A stretch of DNA of 64,000 bases from Paramoeba atlantica (taxonomy: Eukaryota > Discosea), in assembly GCA_977017575.1 (NCBI GenBank), contig CDRNVI010000065.1, positions 186,001-250,000 of the forward strand, written 5' to 3'. The notes below the pieces were generated by a model, which worked only from the letters and a program-made list of their open reading frames with translations, was not told the DNA's origin and searched no databases. A program made the position numbers and the translations under genes. This document shows, piece after piece, positions 1-9,583 of this stretch; position 1 is the first letter of the stretch; every line of letters begins with the position of its first letter.

Positions 1-683
1 AGAAATCCATTCAAGCTGTGTACATAAAAACCTACTGCCGTGTGCTTTCCTACCTCAGCTACATGGGAGTATTTCTTGTTGAAGACAACATTTTCTGGTA
101 GACGCGCGTATCCCCCCGTTACAGAAATTACGGGTAATCCTTCGTGAAGGATTTGAAAATGAGACATGATGACTCGTTCCTTGAGGCGCGTGCTTAGATG
201 TTCAAAATGGGGACCAAGAAATTTATGATACTTTGCAAGGTAAGTATTTAAATCAGTGATTATACCCTCTTGTGAAATATCTTGTTGGTCAAATTTCCAC
301 TCGTGCGATGACAAATACTCTGTCACGTTCTGCAGTGCAGATTGAAAAAGGGAACTTCGTGCGGCAAAGTCAGTTTCAGAGTTTATTTCCATCATCCAAC
401 CATATTTGGGAAGAGATCCACAAAGTAATAATCCATGCCGTGACTTGCAATCGGTTCTACGCGATCGAACAGAAGTCCCTCCGTTCTTGATCAACCAATT
501 AATGCATTCGTCCTTATCGATTCCGCAAGTCTGAACGCTTTTCATGACATCATTCAGTGAAGCACTTGTTAGGTGGCGCAGTTCTCGAATAAGGCTTTTT
601 GATTCTGTAGAAAGCCTTCTTCGAAACAACGAGAACAGGTCGTGATTTCCAAAGCTATGCATGCGCCTTAGAAGAGTAACCAT
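1..683 (-). CDS. TSFM: Mitochondrial translation elongation factor Ts (3' part off the window)
   Basis: EF-Ts is the guanine-nucleotide exchange factor that recharges EF-Tu in organellar or bacterial translation. Reading down from the ATG at 683 the frame stays open to base 1, so the C-terminal end is missing. A short leader containing RRRLST, typical of a mitochondrial targeting peptide, is followed by the UBA-like N-domain (IRELRHLTSASLNDVMKSV, then INWLIKNGG). Next comes the EF-Ts core motif EINSETDFAAR, the counterpart of the bacterial VNCETDFVAR. Further on, HVAEVGKHTAVGFYVHS resembles the second core subdomain. The targeting leader argues for the mitochondrial rather than a cytosolic protein; a plastid location cannot be excluded. 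Confidence 0.88.
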   Translation of the reverse strand, partial: MVTLLRRMHSFGNHDLFSLFRRRLSTESKSLIRELRHLTSASLNDVMKSVQTCGIDKDECINWLIKNGGTSVRSRRTDCKSRHGLLLCGSLPKYGWMMEINSETDFAARSSLFQSALQNVTEYLSSHEWKFDQQDISQEGIITDLNTYLAKYHKFLGPHFEHLSTRLKERVIMSHFQILHEGLPVISVTGGYARLPENVVFNKKYSHVAEVGKHTAVGFYVHSLNGF

Positions 684-1107
684 TTGTAGTACCGAAAAAT
701 AATATAGCACGTAGTAACCTACAGTATGGTAAAAATGTAAAGCTATGGTTCACGTCCAGTAGTATACAAATAGATGCCTACAGATACGCATATACGGGGA
801 CATCATTTCATGGTTACGTATCAAAAAAGTATCTGTCAACTGCGAAGTATAGAACTGGATCGTATTAGCAAAGCCCATGTAGTGAAAGACGCAAATTAAA
901 TTCCCAGTTGTAAAATACCGATTAATAAAGAGATAGACTACTTGTAAAGCTGTTACTCATTGTAATAACTGTTATTTGCAAGTGCAGAAGAATGATGACC
1001 ATAAAAAAAGCAAAAATTATCATGCTGAGCATCACGTTCGTAGTCAAAAAGTAAAGGTAGAATCAGGAAGACCTGATGTTAAAAACATATCCGTTCTTGC
1101 GCAAAAA
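684..1107. other. Intergenic spacer between EF-Ts and DnaJ
   Basis: AT-rich spacer between the EF-Ts start and the DnaJ stop. I see no convincing reading frame, repeat or RNA gene in it. Confidence 0.6.
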
Positions 1108-2334
1108 TCATTGCTGGGCACATGTAGCTGTCTGTCCGCGAGGGCCGTCATCGTCGTCTTCGTCGTCCGTAGCAAAGAATGGCATACCAGAGCCTCGCCG
1201 TGAACCTTCCTTGGCTCCCTTGTTAAGGTCTACCATTGTAGGGGCAAGGAAACATTCCTCATAGTCAGGGTTGGGCTTCGGCTTGCTCGGAGACCCAAAC
1301 ACAGAACGTAGGGCTGTCGCTTCTTTTTCTGTGACGGATTTCGGGTACTGCACTTTAAACTGTATCACAAGCTGTCCCTTCTCTATCCCACCTGTGCCTG
1401 GGACGGGCATTCCCTCCCTGTCGACGGCCCATAAGTGGTCCGGGTCCAGCACCACTCCTGCGGGGGGCTGTATCAATAGTTTCCTCCCGTCCAGGTGTTC
1501 CACAACCAGCTGGAACCCCGTAAGCGCCTGGACCAATGAGATCGTTTTATCCATCAGTAGATGCGAGCCCTTTCGCTGAAATCGATCATGGGGTTTTTGG
1601 TCAAACACAATAATAATGTCCCCCGCGAGCCGTACTCCGGCAATCTGGTCTCCTTCCCCCGTAAACGTGACGTGGTCGCCTCTCTTCGCCCCTTTATCAA
1701 TGTGCACCTCAAACACCTTCTTCTCCTTCACCACCTGTTTCCCCCCACACCCTTTGCACCGGTCCTCGGGGCGGCACGCAAACCCGCTCCCGTTGCAAGT
1801 GCTGCACTGGACCTGCATTTGCTGCATAAACATCGGTCCGAGCTGTCGGGTCACCATCTGGACCCCACGACCCCCACAGGGGCGGCACGTGCCCTCGACC
1901 CCTTCCTTGTTGGTGCCTCGACCCCCACAGGAGGCACAAAACCGGTCCCGGGTGATGGCCAGTTTGGAGACTTTTCCCGTGTAGAAGGCCTCGAGGGCGA
2001 TCGGGAGCTCATGGACAATATCCTTGGGCTTGGGCTCCCCACGAGGACGTCGCCCACCCCCGAAGAAGTGGGAAAAGATATCGGAGGGGTCCATGCCCTG
2101 CATCTCGTTGTCAATGCCTTTCTCCCCGTACTGGTCGTACCGCTTTCGTTTCTCCGGGTCGGAGAGGACTTCGTAGGCCACGGAGATCTCTTTGAACTTT
2201 TCCTGGGCCCCAGGCTCCTTGTTTTTGTCCGGGTGGTACTTGAGCGCGAGCTTGCGGTAGGCACGTTTCAGGGTGTCCTCGTCTGCGGTGGGGGGAACCC
2301 CGAGGAGTTCATAGAATTTTGTCTCTTTGACCAT
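1108..2334 (-). CDS. DNAJA (YDJ1-like): Type I (class A) DnaJ/HSP40 co-chaperone with CaaX box
   Basis: Cytosolic J-protein that stimulates the ATPase of HSP70 and delivers unfolded clients. The 408-residue protein has the complete class A layout. The J domain (about 4-70) has HPD at residues 34-36. A short G/F stretch (FGGGRRPRG) follows. The zinc domain has four CxxCxG repeats near residues 133, 150, 177 and 193. The two-lobed client-binding C-terminus is present. The protein ends in CAQQ, a CaaX farnesylation box like that of yeast Ydj1 and animal DNAJA proteins, which argues for a cytosolic, membrane-associated form. Its codons are much richer in G+C than the flanking DNA. Length is normal for the family and no intron is needed. 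Confidence 0.96.
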   Translation of the reverse strand: MVKETKFYELLGVPPTADEDTLKRAYRKLALKYHPDKNKEPGAQEKFKEISVAYEVLSDPEKRKRYDQYGEKGIDNEMQGMDPSDIFSHFFGGGRRPRGEPKPKDIVHELPIALEAFYTGKVSKLAITRDRFCASCGGRGTNKEGVEGTCRPCGGRGVQMVTRQLGPMFMQQMQVQCSTCNGSGFACRPEDRCKGCGGKQVVKEKKVFEVHIDKGAKRGDHVTFTGEGDQIAGVRLAGDIIIVFDQKPHDRFQRKGSHLLMDKTISLVQALTGFQLVVEHLDGRKLLIQPPAGVVLDPDHLWAVDREGMPVPGTGGIEKGQLVIQFKVQYPKSVTEKEATALRSVFGSPSKPKPNPDYEECFLAPTMVDLNKGAKEGSRRGSGMPFFATDDEDDDDGPRGQTATCAQQ

Positions 2335-2556
2335 AGGTGATAGAAGTGAAGGTAAAAAAGGACTGCGTTAGGGGGTTTCTTGTAAAGGATGTGGATTCGT
2401 TGTTGAAAATGGACCAATCGGTGGAGGCAAATATGGAGCTCACTACAGTAGAAAATAGAACGTAGCGTACTACTACAGCAGAATTACTACATAATTAAAT
2501 TTTCTGCAAAATATCTACTGCAAGAGGAAAATTAAAAAATACCTTGATACCGTATA

Positions 2557-2858
2557 CTCCCCAGTTATAGAATCGATTTTGGGCCAAAATGGCCAAATCT
2601 CTGTTACTGGGGGGTATGCTTTTTTGGTGGGAAAAGGCCTTTTTTGTTCATGGGTGCGTTGATTTTATGTCCAGACAACCCCGCAACTGCGCCATTCGCT
2701 CCTGCGCAACCACCCTCACCCAGCCGAGCGACCCCCACCCGCTCAAACACCCCCTCCGCCCTCCAACCACCCTCCCGAACCAAATCTCTGTTACTGGGGG
2801 TCAGCTCAAAAATGGCCAAATCTCTGTTACTCGGGGGGGGGTCTATTACTGGGGGGGG
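2557..2858. mobile_element. TA-flanked MITE with C-run terminal repeats
   Basis: About 300 bp bounded by inverted ends (CTCCCCAGTTATAGA on the left; the reverse complement of the right end reads CCCCCCCCAGTAATAGA). It is flanked by TA inside GTATA/TATAC, which fits Tc1/mariner-type target duplication. A block containing GGCCAAA and CTCTGTTACTGGGG is repeated about three times inside. There is no coding capacity. It lies upstream of the DnaJ start. Confidence 0.6.
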
Positions 2859-3204
2859 TATACGGTATATGGGTAAGCAACCAGCGAACAAAGGCTTCTT
2901 TAGTTTCTCTAACATAATTTCTTTAAAAGTATTCCACTAGAAAAACAAGAAATGAATTATTAGTGGAGCAACCAAGTCATAAGAACTCCTATCAAAATAA
3001 CAAAAAGGCATTAGAAAAATCATAGAAGCAAGAAAGCACAAAATAAAGTATTAGAACCTATAATCCAGAAGGCAAAAAAGTAAGAGGTAAAAAAGTATAA
3101 AAAGGAAAACAAAACGACAAAACATCCAGAAGAGACAAGGAAAGTCCAAAAAAAAGATAGCTCAATGCATAAAAAAGTATGAAAAAGAAAACGGATTCTA
3201 TTTT
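2859..3204. other. AT-rich spacer downstream of the dsRBD-like gene
   Basis: Very A-rich on the plus strand with no convincing gene. If the donor-like GGTAAGTG at the end of the neighbouring gene (about 3220-3227) is used, this stretch would hold an intron and a short last exon, but I cannot identify that exon. Confidence 0.4.
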
Positions 3205-4149
3205 CTATCCCAACCCAAAACACTTACCACGAATGCGTCGCAAAGCTGCCATGCCCGCTGTAACAAGTGCTCGACTTGGGGTGAAAGAGATCTCCCCTTC
3301 GAAATCGGACTCATGTATGGTGCATATTGCTTTGTAGCTCATGTGGGACTTCGATTCGCGTAGAAAATGTATTCCCGGTGTACAAAAATTGTATTTAACA
3401 ACCAATTGCTCAGTACTGCAAGAACGTTTAAGATAATGCACAAGCCGACGATGAGAGGAAAGATTCCCTACAAAATTGCTGTCGTTGGTTAGGCAAAGAA
3501 GAGCCCTGCGTGCTGCGCTGAGCTCCGCCGAGGCACTGCAGGGAGTAGAACGTCCAATAAAGCAACGATTAACAACGTAGCAAAGCGCAGTGTATTGCTT
3601 TTGCTGAATTTCATTGCAAGAGTCATTGTGAGTGGTGACCTCATAAAATATGTCAGCCTGCAGAAGAAGGTTCTCGACGAAATAGGCAAGTTTTCGATAC
3701 GGTCTCCGATCAAGAATTCGATCAGGAGTCGGTGTAGGTAGTGAATAAATTTCTACAGTTGCTGTGGTCAGGTATTGTACGTGTTCTATTTTCGCCCAGT
3801 ATTTGAATATCCGATTTATTTTATGTATGGCAGTCTTTGTCGCGCTTAACATAGAAAATGCTTTTTTGTTGTGGGGAATGCCTACAAAAGTTCGAGTGCC
3901 TACGTGACATTTAGCAATATAGGATGGTGGGGATCCAAAATCCTTCAATTTGCATGTGCACGAGTATGAAAAATGTATCGGCAGTTTTCCGGAGGATGTT
4001 AAATTCAGTACTAAATCGACCCCACAATTGTATGAGTACTTGGGTACTTTCCCTGACGGCGAGAACCCATATTTATTAAGAAGAGTAACTAATTCCGTTT
4101 CCTGGTTGATGTCGGATTCTACCAGATCCTTAGTGTCATGATCGAACAT
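3205..4149 (-). CDS. Protein with about three divergent dsRNA-binding-like repeats
   Basis: Single 314-residue frame. I do not recognise the gene family. Three segments end in the helix typical of dsRNA-binding domains: SATKTAIHKI (near residue 112), SARRALLCL (near 215) and TAGMAALRRI (near 300). The first and third are preceded by a strand-rich stretch (HFSYSCTCKL; SHMSYKAICTIH). RNA binding is therefore an inference from pattern only. The start is preceded by a pyrimidine-rich acceptor-like sequence ending in AG 16 bases upstream of the ATG. Near the stop the sequence CGTGGTAAGTG resembles a 5' splice site, so the true C-terminus may lie in a further exon. Confidence 0.55.
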   Translation of the reverse strand: MFDHDTKDLVESDINQETELVTLLNKYGFSPSGKVPKYSYNCGVDLVLNLTSSGKLPIHFSYSCTCKLKDFGSPPSYIAKCHVGTRTFVGIPHNKKAFSMLSATKTAIHKINRIFKYWAKIEHVQYLTTATVEIYSLPTPTPDRILDRRPYRKLAYFVENLLLQADIFYEVTTHNDSCNEIQQKQYTALCYVVNRCFIGRSTPCSASAELSAARRALLCLTNDSNFVGNLSSHRRLVHYLKRSCSTEQLVVKYNFCTPGIHFLRESKSHMSYKAICTIHESDFEGEISFTPSRALVTAGMAALRRIRGKCFGLG

Positions 4150-4428
4150 TCTTTCCTTATTTTTGCTACGAAATCAGAATAAGATTGGGCAGGTTTGCAT
4201 TTGAATTTCACTATAATATTTTTTTTTGAAAAATAATTGGAGGACTCTGGACTCCCATGAAGTATTCTAATCCCCCTTTCACAAAGCTATTAAGATATAA
4301 ATTAAGAGGACTGATTGAATAGTTTGTGAAAAAGATATCCCAAAAATCAAACCAAAAAATATACTACGAATAGCTCAAGTATTAGACAAAACCCATTAGA
4401 ATAACGTCACGTTGGTACTGACATGACA

Positions 4429-5010
4429 TTAGGATGATGCAATCTTCTTTCTCTTTGACTTGTGTTGCATAGCAGTACGAGATTTTTCTTTCTTCTTCCA
4501 GCGCAAATGAGTTGATAGTATCGTTCTCTTGATGTCACCAGGCATTTTTGGCCTTGATAGCGCAGATGAACCTTCGAGAATTACGGGCTCATCCGTCTCC
4601 TCCGCATATTCGTACAATTTTTCACTGTTCATCCATTGGTCGAAGAGGCTTTTCTTTCGCTTTCCGCTACGCTCGGTGGTATTTACATGATCATCAATTA
4701 CAGTTCCTATTTCTGCGTATTCCGGTAAGTTATCTTTCGTAGGCCGGCGATAAATTCGGTCTTCTGTAATAAAGGGTCGATAGCGCAAGAGCTCCAGGTC
4801 CCGAATTAGCGCCGTATCTCTCTCTGGATTAATCTTGCGCATCCCATACCACTGAGACAATGTATTTTTCCGCCTTTCCCTGCGCATTTTCTTTACATTC
4901 GCTTCATCCATCACGTTCGGCACCACTTTCTTGGTATAAAAAGAAGGATCTGCTAAAACACTTTTCTTTAAAAGTTCCTCAACATCGTCACCAATGTTAA
5001 GATCAGTCAT
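4429..5010 (-). CDS. FCF2: Fcf2-type pre-rRNA processing factor
   Basis: Nucleolar factor of the small-subunit processome, needed for early cleavages of 18S pre-rRNA (yeast Fcf2, C-terminal domain of human DNTTIP2). The core is present in order: SQWYGMRK, then a stretch of alternating helix (TALIRDLELLRYRPF), then YRRP, then AEIGTVIDD and a Lys-rich SLFDQWM helix. The tail is basic (KKKEKS, KSKRKKI), as expected for a nucleolar protein. The frame is open up to an ATG at 5121. I prefer the ATG at 5008-5010 (MTDLNIGDD) because TTTTAG stands four bases upstream and the residues before it look non-coding. With this start the protein is about 193 residues, a normal size for Fcf2. Confidence 0.82.
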   Translation of the reverse strand: MTDLNIGDDVEELLKKSVLADPSFYTKKVVPNVMDEANVKKMRRERRKNTLSQWYGMRKINPERDTALIRDLELLRYRPFITEDRIYRRPTKDNLPEYAEIGTVIDDHVNTTERSGKRKKSLFDQWMNSEKLYEYAEETDEPVILEGSSALSRPKMPGDIKRTILSTHLRWKKKEKSRTAMQHKSKRKKIASS

Positions 5011-5317
5011 CAGTCTAAAACAATAAAAAAGTATCCCCGTTTCTAAGAAAGCGATTCTACACCTTTCGACAAAACTGTTTGCTTTTTCTTGCGTATTCAT
5101 CGAACTATGGGTATTTATCAATGTTCAACACGGAAACCGTTTCCTACAAATGATTGTAAGATATATTTTTCAAAGGATCGCTATACAAGGAAGTACATTT
5201 CATAATCCTTTGCGAAACGCTTTGTGCAAACAATTCCCCGAAGCATCGAAATAATTCGTGGTCGTAAACGAACAGCGTACGTTAGCCCTTTTCCGGTAGA
5301 GTTACATTTTCGTTGTC

Positions 5318-6649
5318 TCAATACGATTCCGTAGGTTTGGTTTCATAAGGCTGGTCTTGTAACGTAATAAGATCGCGTTTTGCAGATGTTTTTCTACCTT
5401 TACTTGTTGCTTTCTTAAGTTTCGAAGCAAGAGGTTTCGTTGGTGTTACAGCTGCACCACTTTCTTCACCTTCCGCGTGAGTCGGGATGCTTTGATTTTC
5501 GTGGGAGTCAACTGGAGACTGGAATGGAGCTTCGACCCCCTTTCTCCTACGTAATTTCCGCCTGCGCAGAGTTCGACGAGGAGCGACACCGGAGGTTTGG
5601 CTTTTCTCTGCTTGTCTTTCCGCATGCATAGCATCAAGAAAGTGCACCACCGCTGCGGGGTCGGATTCCCCCATCCCTCCCTGTACCGTTTTCGACAAAA
5701 TCTCATGACACAACTGTGTCAATGGAACCCGAGGCGTGTCGCCGACCTCCTCCCCCTCCCCCAGCACCTGCCCCAGATCCCGCTGCAGCGTGGCCACATT
5801 AAACGGCACCTGTGGCGGGGGCTCCTCCGGATTCCTTAACAATTTCTCCAACATCGGCGCACTCCTCCGCAGCATCACACTACTCCCCCAGGAGGCATCC
5901 AACACGGAGGTGAGCTTTCCGTGGTCCGCGACCCCCCGGCGGTGCGCCACCGCTATCGCCTCCGCGGCCGCGACGGTGTGCACCGCGGTGAGCTGCTGCA
6001 CCAGCTGCTTCGTCGCGGCCCCCGCCCCGACCTCCCCCATGTGCGTAATCGAGTCCCCGTAGAGGCGGAGCAGCGGCAGGAGGCGCTCGAACGCGGCGAC
6101 GTCCCCCCCGACCATGAGCGTGAGGGCGCCGGACTTCACCTGCGCGGCGTTACCGCTGAACGGGGCGTCGAGGTAGAGACCGCCGCGGGCGCGCACGGCC
6201 TCCCCGAGACGGACTGTGGGGCCGTGGGCGAACGCGGAGTGGTCGAGGAGGAGGTGCCCGGGACGGAGGTGCTGCAGCAGGGTTGCGTTGCGGTCGGAGG
6301 GGGTGGAGGAACCGGGGTAGGCGGTGGGTTGGGGGGAGGAGGAGGCGGGGGCGTTCATGAGAGGGGATTCATCGAGTCCGAATAACTCATGGGTGAGGGG
6401 TTCTGGGGTGGCGATAATGATGACCTCACTCCATTTCATAAGGGTGGATTTCTCGGTGTGAAGACGCATGGCGCATTGAGCGCCGTCCTCCCAGAGCTCG
6501 TCACAGACACGACGCATCTTGGCGGTGTTAATGGGATTGTAGAGCTGGAGGTAGAGTGCGGAGCGAGATTTGAAGGCAAGGTTTTTCGCAATCAGACTGC
6601 CGAGAGTCGAAAGTCCCACGATGCCTACGTTGAGTGATCGCTTTTGCAT
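5318..6649 (-). CDS. 3-hydroxyisobutyrate dehydrogenase / beta-hydroxyacid dehydrogenase family
   Basis: NAD(P)-dependent oxidoreductase of the 6-phosphogluconate-dehydrogenase-like fold. The Rossmann motif GIVGLSTLGSLIAKNLA is near the N-terminus. The substrate signature DAPFSGNAAQVKSGALTLMVGGD follows near residue 165 and has the pattern of the family's DAPVSGG box. The catalytic Lys region is GAGAATKQLVQQ. After the dehydrogenase domain comes a C-terminal tail rich in Arg and Lys (TLRRRKLRRRKG, then TSKGRKTSAKRD), which is unusual and could be a nuclear signal or a nucleic-acid-binding tail. Valine catabolism is the usual role; the related GLYR1 type acts on chromatin, but substrate cannot be told here. 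The frame opens at 6676; the ATG at 6649 (MQKRSLNVGIVG) fits the family better. The middle of the gene is strikingly GC-rich. Confidence 0.8.
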   Translation of the reverse strand: MQKRSLNVGIVGLSTLGSLIAKNLAFKSRSALYLQLYNPINTAKMRRVCDELWEDGAQCAMRLHTEKSTLMKWSEVIIIATPEPLTHELFGLDESPLMNAPASSSPQPTAYPGSSTPSDRNATLLQHLRPGHLLLDHSAFAHGPTVRLGEAVRARGGLYLDAPFSGNAAQVKSGALTLMVGGDVAAFERLLPLLRLYGDSITHMGEVGAGAATKQLVQQLTAVHTVAAAEAIAVAHRRGVADHGKLTSVLDASWGSSVMLRRSAPMLEKLLRNPEEPPPQVPFNVATLQRDLGQVLGEGEEVGDTPRVPLTQLCHEILSKTVQGGMGESDPAAVVHFLDAMHAERQAEKSQTSGVAPRRTLRRRKLRRRKGVEAPFQSPVDSHENQSIPTHAEGEESGAAVTPTKPLASKLKKATSKGRKTSAKRDLITLQDQPYETKPTESY

Positions 6650-6676
6650 TACGTGAGAGATTGAGTCACATATCAA

Positions 6677-7425
6677 CGTCTATGTTGGAGTTTATCGTAT
6701 AAGGAAAAGTGTGTTTGTGTAGTTTTAGTGTGTATTCATTTTTCATATTGTGTCGTCAAAAAATCATAAACAAAACATCAGACCTTCCGAGAGCTCTCGA
6801 ATGTACAATTGCTTCCCAAAATTGGACAAACTTTACGAATTTTAGACCCCAACAGTATCGCGCCCCCCCTGAAAGTCTTATAGTCCGACCGATAGGGCCT
6901 GCATTCGCGAAAAGGCACTGTAAGTGGGGGGTACTTAAATTAGTGCATTATTTAAAATTTTACAAAGTCTTTCTAAAATATTTTGATTGCATCGAAAAGG
7001 GGACACCTATTCCGACCTCGCGCAAACGCCATGTCCAAAATCGCTAAATGATGAATGGCGTGGTCCGATGAACCAGGCCAAGACTGATTAGACTTTCGGT
7101 AGACACGTTGTATGCGTGCAAACCGAATTAAATTCTCTACCGGCTCGCCCGGTATGATACTGAAATGAAATAATGTCTACGACTATTTCGGACTCTTAAT
7201 GATGGGCTCATATTGGTTTATTGTTTGACCTATAAGTCTATTCACTTTTTCTTATTTCTGCTTTACTCCTTACCATTGTATAGCTCTCTCTATGCTTCGT
7301 AGTTTTGTTTGGAATTTCATTGTGCTATTATAAGCTTTCGAATTTTAAGAAGAGGTACGTAATAAATGTTTTTTCGTCAAACACAAAAAATAATAAATCT
7401 ATTTTCTAGCACTTTTAGGTTCATA
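6677..7425. other. Intergenic DNA with a dispersed repeat fragment
   Basis: No convincing gene. Bases of about 6780-6850 (CGAGAGCTCTCGAATG, then AAATTTTAGACCCC-like sequence) match the inside of the TTAA-flanked MITE at 50323-50604, so this is a decayed piece of the same repeat family. Confidence 0.5.
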
Positions 7426-7786
7426 CAGTGGTTTCAAGATATCTTCCCCCCCGCGGAATTTTAAGTTTTTTTATCTGTTTTTCCTCATTTTCGCAGCATC
7501 TCGTTTCTCTGGTGAAGCGCTTTGCTGCCCTTTTTTTTGTAGGGACCCCCGGGTACCCCCTGGGTTCAAAACACATGGTTTTAGACTTCCTTCCAAGGTT
7601 CGTATTTATCAAAAATCTTGTTTTGGCTGTTTTTCGGGTCATCATATGAGCACTAGGGGGTTCCTGTGAAAAAAAGGTGCCAAAGCGCTTCACTAGGGGA
7701 AATCTCTCGTTTGCAACAAAAATGAGCAAAAACGAACAAAAAACTCAAAATTCATGCGGGGGGGGGAAGTTCAATTGAAACCCCTG
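7426..7786. mobile_element. Foldback MITE with TA target duplication
   Basis: 361 bp with long inverted ends. The left end is CAGTGGTTTCAAGATATCTT followed by a C-run, and the right end is the same motif in reverse after a G-run. Similarity continues inward for roughly 100 bp (for example GTGAAGCGCTTTG on both arms). TA stands at both borders (7424-7425 and 7787-7788), which fits a non-autonomous Tc1/mariner-type element. It has no reading frame of interest. Confidence 0.75.
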
Positions 7787-8116
7787 TATTTATAAACCTC
7801 AATCAATAATTCAGGAAGCTGTTTTTGGGCTTAATTTGTGTCAACACTATCAAATTGAAAAAAATGACATTACGTCCTAAAAATTCTTCTTTTGTTCAAC
7901 ATAGTATGTAGAATACAAATCATAAAAAAATGACATACCGGATGCATAACTTATTCTAGATGGATATGAGTACACGATTCACATGCCTTTTGGAAGGTTT
8001 ACAGTGTTTGTGGAAGATAAATCGAATGATATCGGTTAAATCGTGGTTTTAAGTATTTCTATTTCTATTTCGCGTCAGCTCACAAAATTTAAGATAAAGA
8101 GCATTTTCTCGGGGGT

Positions 8117-8232
8117 CGTATCTCCCTTATGGCATGAAGACAGGCGCCTAAAAGGGTGGAGATGCCGTTTCTCCTGTGGGAAACTGCCGCAACTACACTA
8201 CTGGTATCTCCCTCGTCCACTTCACCCTGGGT
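8117..8232. mobile_element. Partial copy of a GAGGGAGATAC foldback MITE
   Basis: This matches the right half of the complete element at 45766-45999: the GTATCTCCCTTATGGCATGA loop, then GTATCTCCCTCGTCCACTT and CCCTGGGT at the end. The loop lies in the opposite orientation relative to the arm, so the copy is rearranged, and the left arm is missing. Confidence 0.6.
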
Positions 8233-8514
8233 GTATATTTTTCCATTTACCTCCCCTTTTTATGGCTACCATTTTTTTCGAAAAAAGAAAATCAGAAAAA
8301 ATGAGAATCCATTCAATTTCTACTAAAAAAGTGCTGCCAACGTGCAACAGGTCAATTCTGAGAATTGTGACGAGAATTTGCAAAAAAGTGCTTTTTTGCG
8401 CGGCAATGTGCAACTGACCATTCTCAGAATTGTGACTTTCACTGTATTCCATATAATTCCCGGCGATTCTTAAACTCACTACCAGCGTCCCGTAGGAACA
8501 CTCTAGGCTTCATA

Positions 8515-8847
8515 TTGTCCGCTACGTGGGCAACGAAGTGTTCCATAGTTTTAGGAATTTCTACGTCCCGAAGCGTTGTGCTTGAGATTCGTATTGGGAA
8601 ACCTGCATCTCCTCTACGTCTGGTGAACGTACCCCGACCGCATGCAAAGTTGTCTGTAGAAGATAAGGAAATATTCGATTCCGATCTTTTCTCAATTTTA
8701 TCTAACATTCCTAATTTCTTGCTTGGAATAGGAGATTTTAACGCTCACACACCATTAAAAGAAATTCGCGCATCAAATACCTCCATTTTATCCCAATTTT
8801 GGTCAATCACATCATTGATGAGATTTTGTATGTATCACCAATGGTGA
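8515..8847 (+). pseudogene. LINE apurinic-type endonuclease relic
   Basis: A short frame contains IPNFLLGIGDFNAHTPL, which resembles the GDFNAH box of the exonuclease-endonuclease-phosphatase domain of non-LTR retrotransposons. It is preceded by the expected run of alternating hydrophobic residues. Only the C-terminal third of such a domain is visible and there is no reverse transcriptase after it. It therefore looks like a fragment of an APE-type LINE, a different kind from the REL-type LINE at 10.5-13.1 kb. Confidence 0.42.
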
Positions 8848-9299
8848 TTAAAAAACTGGTGGGATATGGACCTAACTCCAAAACCTTTTTCGGCAAGCAC
8901 GAAAATGACTTAACAACTATTTTGAACGTACAAGCTTCACTAATGGACGCGGTGCACAGCACATTATTGATCATCAACCCTTACCAGGTTGAGGGTATTC
9001 TGCAAGGTGAGGATATAGCGACCCCGCTAAGCGATTCTGCGAAGTCCGATTTTTCACAGAAAGTCTACTTCTTACTTACCCGCGGCCACCGCGTATGGAT
9101 TCGGGCTATTTGGGGACACAAGGACTACAACGCGCGCCACACCGTCACGGGACGAGTTTATTTTCTCAATCCGGAAGACCCAGTGCGGAGTGAGTTGAAG
9201 GCCCGGTGGGACGACGAGCCTGATGTTGAGTATGGGATGTTGAGTTGGGAGTTCGGTTTAATCCCCCACAGGCACGAGAACGACTTTTCCAACTTCTAA
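8799..9299 (+). CDS. Uncharacterised 166-residue open frame, probably mobile-element derived
   Basis: I do not recognise this protein. It overlaps the LINE endonuclease relic and is the only sizeable non-transposon-like frame on the plus strand in this stretch. The C-terminal half (RGHRVWIRAIWGHKD, then GRVYFLNPEDP) is more GC-rich and gene-like than the first half. A loosely similar ending (phenylalanine-rich after an acidic stretch) is readable on the plus strand near 45500-45645, next to mariner remains. Being on the opposite strand to every host gene, it is more likely part of an old element than a host gene. Confidence 0.25.
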   Translation: MVNHIIDEILYVSPMVIKKLVGYGPNSKTFFGKHENDLTTILNVQASLMDAVHSTLLIINPYQVEGILQGEDIATPLSDSAKSDFSQKVYFLLTRGHRVWIRAIWGHKDYNARHTVTGRVYFLNPEDPVRSELKARWDDEPDVEYGMLSWEFGLIPHRHENDFSNF

Positions 9300-9583
9300 C
9301 TAAGTGGATTTACGCAGCATGATGCGGACGACAGGGCGAGTATCGAGAAGAAGTTAAAGATATCTTAAAAGCAAAAGGTATTGCAAAAATCGGGAAATGT
9401 TCTAAAAATGGGAAAAAGAACGCAGAAACCTATGAAAAATTGACAAAGACGCAAAAAATTAATCCAAAATGACGCGCAAGAGAGAGGCACTTCGACAGAA
9501 GAGCAAAAAGAAAAAATGTATCAGTTTACTGCGCAATTGCAGTAAGGCACGTGTATTCAAAGAAAGAAAATGATAAATATAAC

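Noticed and set aside
272-490. 72-residue plus-strand frame
   Set aside because: It is antisense to the EF-Ts gene, which has recognisable motifs on the minus strand.
1561-2340. 259-residue plus-strand frame
   Set aside because: It is an antisense shadow of the GC-rich DnaJ gene; the GC-rich codons suppress stops on the other strand.
5921-6385. Gly-rich 154-residue plus-strand frame
   Set aside because: Antisense to the GC-rich part of the hydroxyacid dehydrogenase gene; composition only.
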